From: Nitrospinota bacterium
GTDB lineage: Bacteria; Nitrospinota; Nitrospinia; UBA9942
Direction: 5' to 3'
DNA length: 8,764 bases
NCBI GenBank assembly: GCA_016234205.1
Contig: JACRGN010000349.1
Coordinates: 1-8,764, forward strand
The notes below the pieces were generated by a model. It made no database searches, was not told the DNA's origin, and worked only from the letters and a program-made list of their open reading frames with translations. Positions within the stretch are counted from its first letter, which is position 1. Every line of letters begins with the position of its first letter. This document shows, in pieces, positions 6,200 to 8,764 of this stretch. A program made the translations under genes and the position numbers.

Positions 6200-6928
6200 T
6201 TACTTGCCGGAATTGAATTTGACCAATTTCTCCCAGTTGATTTTCCCATCAACACAGAAATCGTTCATGAACTGGTGAGTAAACTTATTGATTATCTGAG
6301 CGTATGATTCTATAAATCTCTCATTCCGCTGTTTGGCCTTATGCCCTAATGGCTCTATTATACCGGTGTATAGTGTTTCATCTCCTGAAATGAACTCCCA
6401 GAACCGCTGACCGCAGAGCTTTTGATAGTTTCCCTTTTCTGGTTTGTTATCTTTTCCGTAACAGCAACCATTCACCGCAAGAATGTGTATCGTTGGGTTA
6501 TTCGTTTTCAGAATTCGTATCGTCTTCAGGAAGTCATCTTTCATCTTTTTGATTTGCCTACTGTTGCCCCAGTTTGGCCCGGATTTTATCGAAACAAGGT
6601 AATATATGCCGTCTTTGATGAACTCTAAATCAATCCCTTCGGCTGAGGATTTCTTACCGTTATAAACCTTTCCGCATACGAATCTTGCAAGCCCCTCAAG
6701 GAATTCCCCAAAGATAGTTTCTTCATGCGATGATAGATGAGCCTCTAAAAGTACCCTGACCAAATCTTGAGCCGTCAAGATGTTCTTGGCCTTGAAAAGG
6801 TAAGGGTTTTTCCTCTTTAGTATCTTGTCTAATTTAAGCAGTTCAAGGTTTTGCAGCCTCTTTGTATGGAAACTACCGATATTTTCTTCAACATACTTTA
6901 CGACTTCGTTTATTCCGATTGGGTTCAT
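6200..6928 (-). CDS. Type II restriction endonuclease, EcoO109I/PmeII-like PD-(D/E)XK family
   Basis: Probable site-specific DNA endonuclease of 242 aa. Regions I associate with this family: NPYLFKAKNI near 41-50, SSHEETIFGEFLE near 66-78, EGIDLEF at 98-103, YLVSIKSGPNWGNS at 110-123, VNGCCYG at 152-158, GQRFWEFISGDE at 173-184 and a C-terminal INWEKLVKFNSG. Asp100 and Lys115, 15 residues apart, fit the catalytic core, but the acidic residue two before the lysine is Ser113 (SIK). Several PD-(D/E)XK enzymes such as Cfr10I have a similar replacement. The start codon lies 41 bp inside the methyltransferase gene, with GAGGGG 10 nt upstream, so translation is coupled and the methylase is made first. 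The recognition sequence cannot be predicted. The assignment rests on remembered family motifs plus the neighbouring methyltransferase. Confidence 0.8.
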   Translation of the reverse strand: MNPIGINEVVKYVEENIGSFHTKRLQNLELLKLDKILKRKNPYLFKAKNILTAQDLVRVLLEAHLSSHEETIFGEFLEGLARFVCGKVYNGKKSSAEGIDLEFIKDGIYYLVSIKSGPNWGNSRQIKKMKDDFLKTIRILKTNNPTIHILAVNGCCYGKDNKPEKGNYQKLCGQRFWEFISGDETLYTGIIEPLGHKAKQRNERFIESYAQIINKFTHQFMNDFCVDGKINWEKLVKFNSGK

Positions 6929-7829
6929 ATTCGGCTTGCCCCTCTAAAAGTAGATACTCCTTTTCGTTGACGGCTGATTTTGTCATATCATAATATTCTT
7001 TCAATATCTCAATGCCAATGGAATTTCTCATCATTCTTTGAGCAACCTTAACTGTCGTTCCTGACCCCATAAATGGGTCTAAAACCCAATCGCCTTCTCT
7101 CGTAAATAACTTCATGAACCATTCAGGAAGGGCTTCAGGAAAGACGGCGCTATGATTCTTATTTGCGCACTCCGTTGCCAAGCGAAGGACGTTCGTTGGA
7201 TACGCCTTGTTCCTGCCAATCCAGTTTGCTATCTTTTTCCCGAAACCGCTGCCAACCCTTGAATTATCTCGTTTCAAATCGGTTTCGCTTAGATTTTTCA
7301 GTCTTGTTTTGGCCCAATCACCTACTGGAACCATTACCTCTTCTTGATACATATTGAATTGTTTGCTTTTGTTGAATTGTAGAAGCCTTTCCCAAGAATC
7401 TCTGAACCGATTCGGCCATTTGCCGGGATAGCAATTTTTCTTGTGCCAGATAAATTCCTCCGTCCACAACCACCCTTGTTTCCTCATTTCAAGAATTAAT
7501 TCTATTACGTAGGTATGTCTTTCGCCGTCAACGACTTTTTCTTTGATGTTCAAGATAAAAGTTCCAGAAGGTTTTAAAACACAAAGAAGTTCAGCGGTGA
7601 TAGGCAAGAACCATTCGACATACTTATCCGGCTTTATTCCACCATAGGTGGCAGACCTGCTATCGGCATAAGGCGGTGAGGTTACAATAAGATCAACGGA
7701 GTTGTCCTCCAATGTTTTCAAAACTTTTTTGCAGTCCCCCAGCAAGATTTTTGCCGTAATTTCTTTTACTGGTTGTATATCCCTTCTATACGCTACATCT
7801 GTTCTACCGTATGCCTTATATACTTCCAT
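6888..7829 (-). CDS. Beta-class DNA methyltransferase (probably N4-cytosine) of the restriction-modification pair
   Basis: S-adenosylmethionine-dependent exocyclic-amino DNA methyltransferase (313 aa) that should protect host sites from the adjacent endonuclease. Numbered from the ATG at 7829: motif IV TSPPY at 50-54 comes first, then the target-recognition region, motif X around HSAVFPEALPEWF at 226-238, and motif I DPFMGSGTT at 251-259. This circularly permuted order is the beta class. The SPPY form is commoner in N4-cytosine enzymes, though N6-adenine cannot be excluded. A GTG at 7844 is in frame, but the GAGGG ribosome site abuts it and is 8 nt from the ATG at 7829, so the ATG is chosen. 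The 3' end overlaps the endonuclease gene by 41 bp. The pair lies inside an otherwise acyl-CoA-related gene run, which indicates acquisition. Confidence 0.9.
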   Translation of the reverse strand: MEVYKAYGRTDVAYRRDIQPVKEITAKILLGDCKKVLKTLEDNSVDLIVTSPPYADSRSATYGGIKPDKYVEWFLPITAELLCVLKPSGTFILNIKEKVVDGERHTYVIELILEMRKQGWLWTEEFIWHKKNCYPGKWPNRFRDSWERLLQFNKSKQFNMYQEEVMVPVGDWAKTRLKNLSETDLKRDNSRVGSGFGKKIANWIGRNKAYPTNVLRLATECANKNHSAVFPEALPEWFMKLFTREGDWVLDPFMGSGTTVKVAQRMMRNSIGIEILKEYYDMTKSAVNEKEYLLLEGQAEYEPNRNKRSRKVC

Positions 7830-7837
7830 ATTCCCAT

Positions 7838-7842
7838 CCCTC
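7838..7842 (-). promoter_or_regulatory. Ribosome binding site of the DNA methyltransferase
   Basis: GAGGG on the - strand, 8 nt before the ATG at 7829. It overlaps the alternative GTG codon and decides the start. The A/T-rich 60 bp upstream contain TTGCCA and TATATT, but not at a convincing promoter spacing, so no promoter is called. Confidence 0.6.
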
Positions 7843-7957
7843 ACTATATAGGTTGATGCAGTAATATATCATATTTCAAATTAAGGTATGGCAAAAATCT
7901 TAAGGGTAAATACTTCTACTTTTACGCATAACATTTATTTTTAAGCTTATTCCACAA

Positions 7958-8046
7958 GTAGCCGCAGGCTTTAGCCTGCGTTTAGCATCACCTAAAATGT
8001 GAATTGAATACTCAATAAATACACGCAACCTAAAGGTTGCGGCTAC
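7958..8046. repeat. Paired palindromic REP-like element downstream of the thiolase
   Basis: Two 23-bp units face each other across a 43-bp spacer. Unit one (7958-7980) is GTAGC followed by the hairpin CGCAGGC-TTTA-GCCTGCG, sharing its C. Unit two (8024-8046) is the hairpin CGCAACC-TAAA-GGTTGCG followed by GCTAC. Inverted, the second equals the first except for two base pairs in the stem, changed on both sides so pairing is kept. The arrangement is like a bacterial interspersed mosaic element. It lies between the thiolase stop and the restriction-modification pair, where its stems could terminate or stabilise the thiolase transcript. No RAYT transposase gene is in the window. Confidence 0.75.
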
Positions 8047-8082
8047 CAACCTTGCGTAATTTGGGTTTAAACATTCCTCTCT

Positions 8083-8764
8083 TTACACACTCTCCATTAT
8101 ACTTACAGTTATATAAGTCCCTGTCCCTGCGTGACTGTGAATAAGACCCCTTCTGGCATTTTTTATCTGAAGTGTATCGTTTCTTAGATGTTTTTTTATA
8201 CTCCCCTGCAACTGCCAGAAGGCAAAGACTGCCTGCATTAATCCTGTGGCACCTACTGGATGACCACAGGCAAGGAGTCCACCAGAGGGATTAACTGGGA
8301 TTCTCTTGCCTGCGGTTTTGGGAAACTTTAATCCATAGTCAATATTGGACATAAAGGGATAGCCCTTCTCCACAAATCCCCCTCCTTCTCCATATTTACA
8401 AAGTCCTAAGTCTTCACAGGTCTGAATCTCAGAAGATGAGTAGGCATCGTGAAGCTCGATGAAATCAATATCTTCTCTTGGGTCTTGAATCCCTGCCATT
8501 TCATACGATAGTTTTGCTGCCATCCTCCCGCCCCTGAAGGAGTGGACACCGGGATATTTTAAATTTTTATAGTCTTCTTTAGTCTCGTGGGGGAGAAGGA
8601 TTACCTCTCCATGTGGTCTGTCCGCCATCCTCATAGAGTCTGTCCCGCACCCAACCCCTGTAATTTTTACAGGCTTTTTGCAAAGTTTTTCAGCCATCTT
8701 TTCAGAGCATAGTATTGCTACTGCTGCACCATCAGACATCTGGCAGCAATCAAGGATTGTGAGG
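8083..8764 (-). CDS. Thiolase, SCP-x type (acetyl-CoA acetyltransferase), C-terminal part, 5' end outside the window
   Basis: Carbon-carbon bond-cleaving or -forming thiolase, expected to convert acetoacetyl-CoA and CoA to two acetyl-CoA or the reverse. The frame is open to the right edge (LTILDCCQMSDGAA), so the ATG at 8739 is internal. About 227 residues are present; the N-terminal half with the nucleophilic cysteine is missing. Visible signatures are CQMSDGAAVAILCSE, IELHDAYSSSEIQTCEDLG (the HDxF/Y motif typical of SCP2/SCP-x thiolases), NPSGGLLACGHPVGATG with the catalytic His of GHP, and SHAGTGTYITV near the C-terminus. This thiolase class usually works with a DUF35 protein encoded next door; here that partner follows on the same strand, beyond the inserted restriction-modification pair. 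Together with the acetoacetyl-CoA synthetase it suggests acetoacetate use. The exact substrate is inferred. Confidence 0.9.
   Translation of the reverse strand, partial: LTILDCCQMSDGAAVAILCSEKMAEKLCKKPVKITGVGCGTDSMRMADRPHGEVILLPHETKEDYKNLKYPGVHSFRGGRMAAKLSYEMAGIQDPREDIDFIELHDAYSSSEIQTCEDLGLCKYGEGGGFVEKGYPFMSNIDYGLKFPKTAGKRIPVNPSGGLLACGHPVGATGLMQAVFAFWQLQGSIKKHLRNDTLQIKNARRGLIHSHAGTGTYITVSIMESV

Larger units (their letters stand above)
6101..7932 (-). mobile_element. Putative restriction-modification gene cassette inserted in the acyl-CoA operon
   Basis: The segment carries only the methyltransferase and endonuclease genes and interrupts a thiolase/DUF35 pair. At its 5' side, GTTATGC (- strand, 7932-7926) is a near-complement of the ACATAAC at the 3' attC-like site. 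This is what an integron cassette should show, because its first bases complete its own attC when it circularises. Both genes read in the same direction as the attC-like site. Cassettes usually hold one promoterless gene; two would be less common. No integrase, attI or second attC is visible, so this could be a single insertion or an old relic. Exact ends are inferred. Confidence 0.38.

Noticed and set aside
7830..7844. GTG at 7844 as the methyltransferase start
   Set aside because: The GAGGG ribosome site overlaps this codon and is correctly placed only for the ATG at 7829.
7845..7957. Promoter for the restriction-modification pair (TTGCCA with TATATT)
   Set aside because: The spacing is about 21 bp and no better pairing was found in this A/T-rich stretch, so it is not supported as a promoter.

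Overview
The window reads as a chromosomal segment of an uncultivated, probably anaerobic bacterium of moderate-to-low G+C. That placement rests on the acyl-CoA gene content and on several kinds of dispersed palindromic repeat between genes. No taxonomic marker gene is present, so any phylum (a Desulfobacterota- or Nitrospirota-like lineage would fit) is a guess.

Layout. Positions 1-2250 (+ strand) hold a repeat-derived leader, then the large and B12-binding subunits of a coenzyme-B12 acyl-CoA mutase. The large subunit carries Phe and Gln at the two positions that separate isobutyryl-CoA mutase from methylmalonyl-CoA mutase, so it is called isobutyryl-CoA-mutase-like. The - strand from 8764 down to 2234 carries the 3' part of an SCP-x-type thiolase, an inserted restriction-modification pair (7829-6200), a DUF35 zinc-ribbon/OB-fold partner of the thiolase (6045-5566), an acetoacetyl-CoA synthetase broken by one in-frame TAG (5350-3389), and a short-chain acyl-CoA dehydrogenase (3382-2234). 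The dehydrogenase overlaps the mutase small subunit tail to tail by 17 bp.

The metabolic genes make one C4 acyl-CoA story: isobutyryl-CoA/butyryl-CoA interconversion, oxidation of butyryl-CoA, activation of acetoacetate, and thiolytic cleavage to acetyl-CoA. Hydratase and 3-hydroxyacyl-CoA dehydrogenase are not in the window.

Two things stand out. First, the restriction-modification pair splits a thiolase/DUF35 pair that is normally adjacent. It is followed by a 66-bp structure with the architecture of an integron attC site, and a matching core-like heptamer lies before its first gene, so it may be an integron-type gene cassette. Second, nested inverted-repeat elements built from CTCTGTG and ATCTGTG units lie directly 5' of three genes. 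Those three are the ones without a visible Shine-Dalgarno sequence; the other starts I could check have GAGG-type sites. No CRISPR array, tRNA or rRNA was seen.
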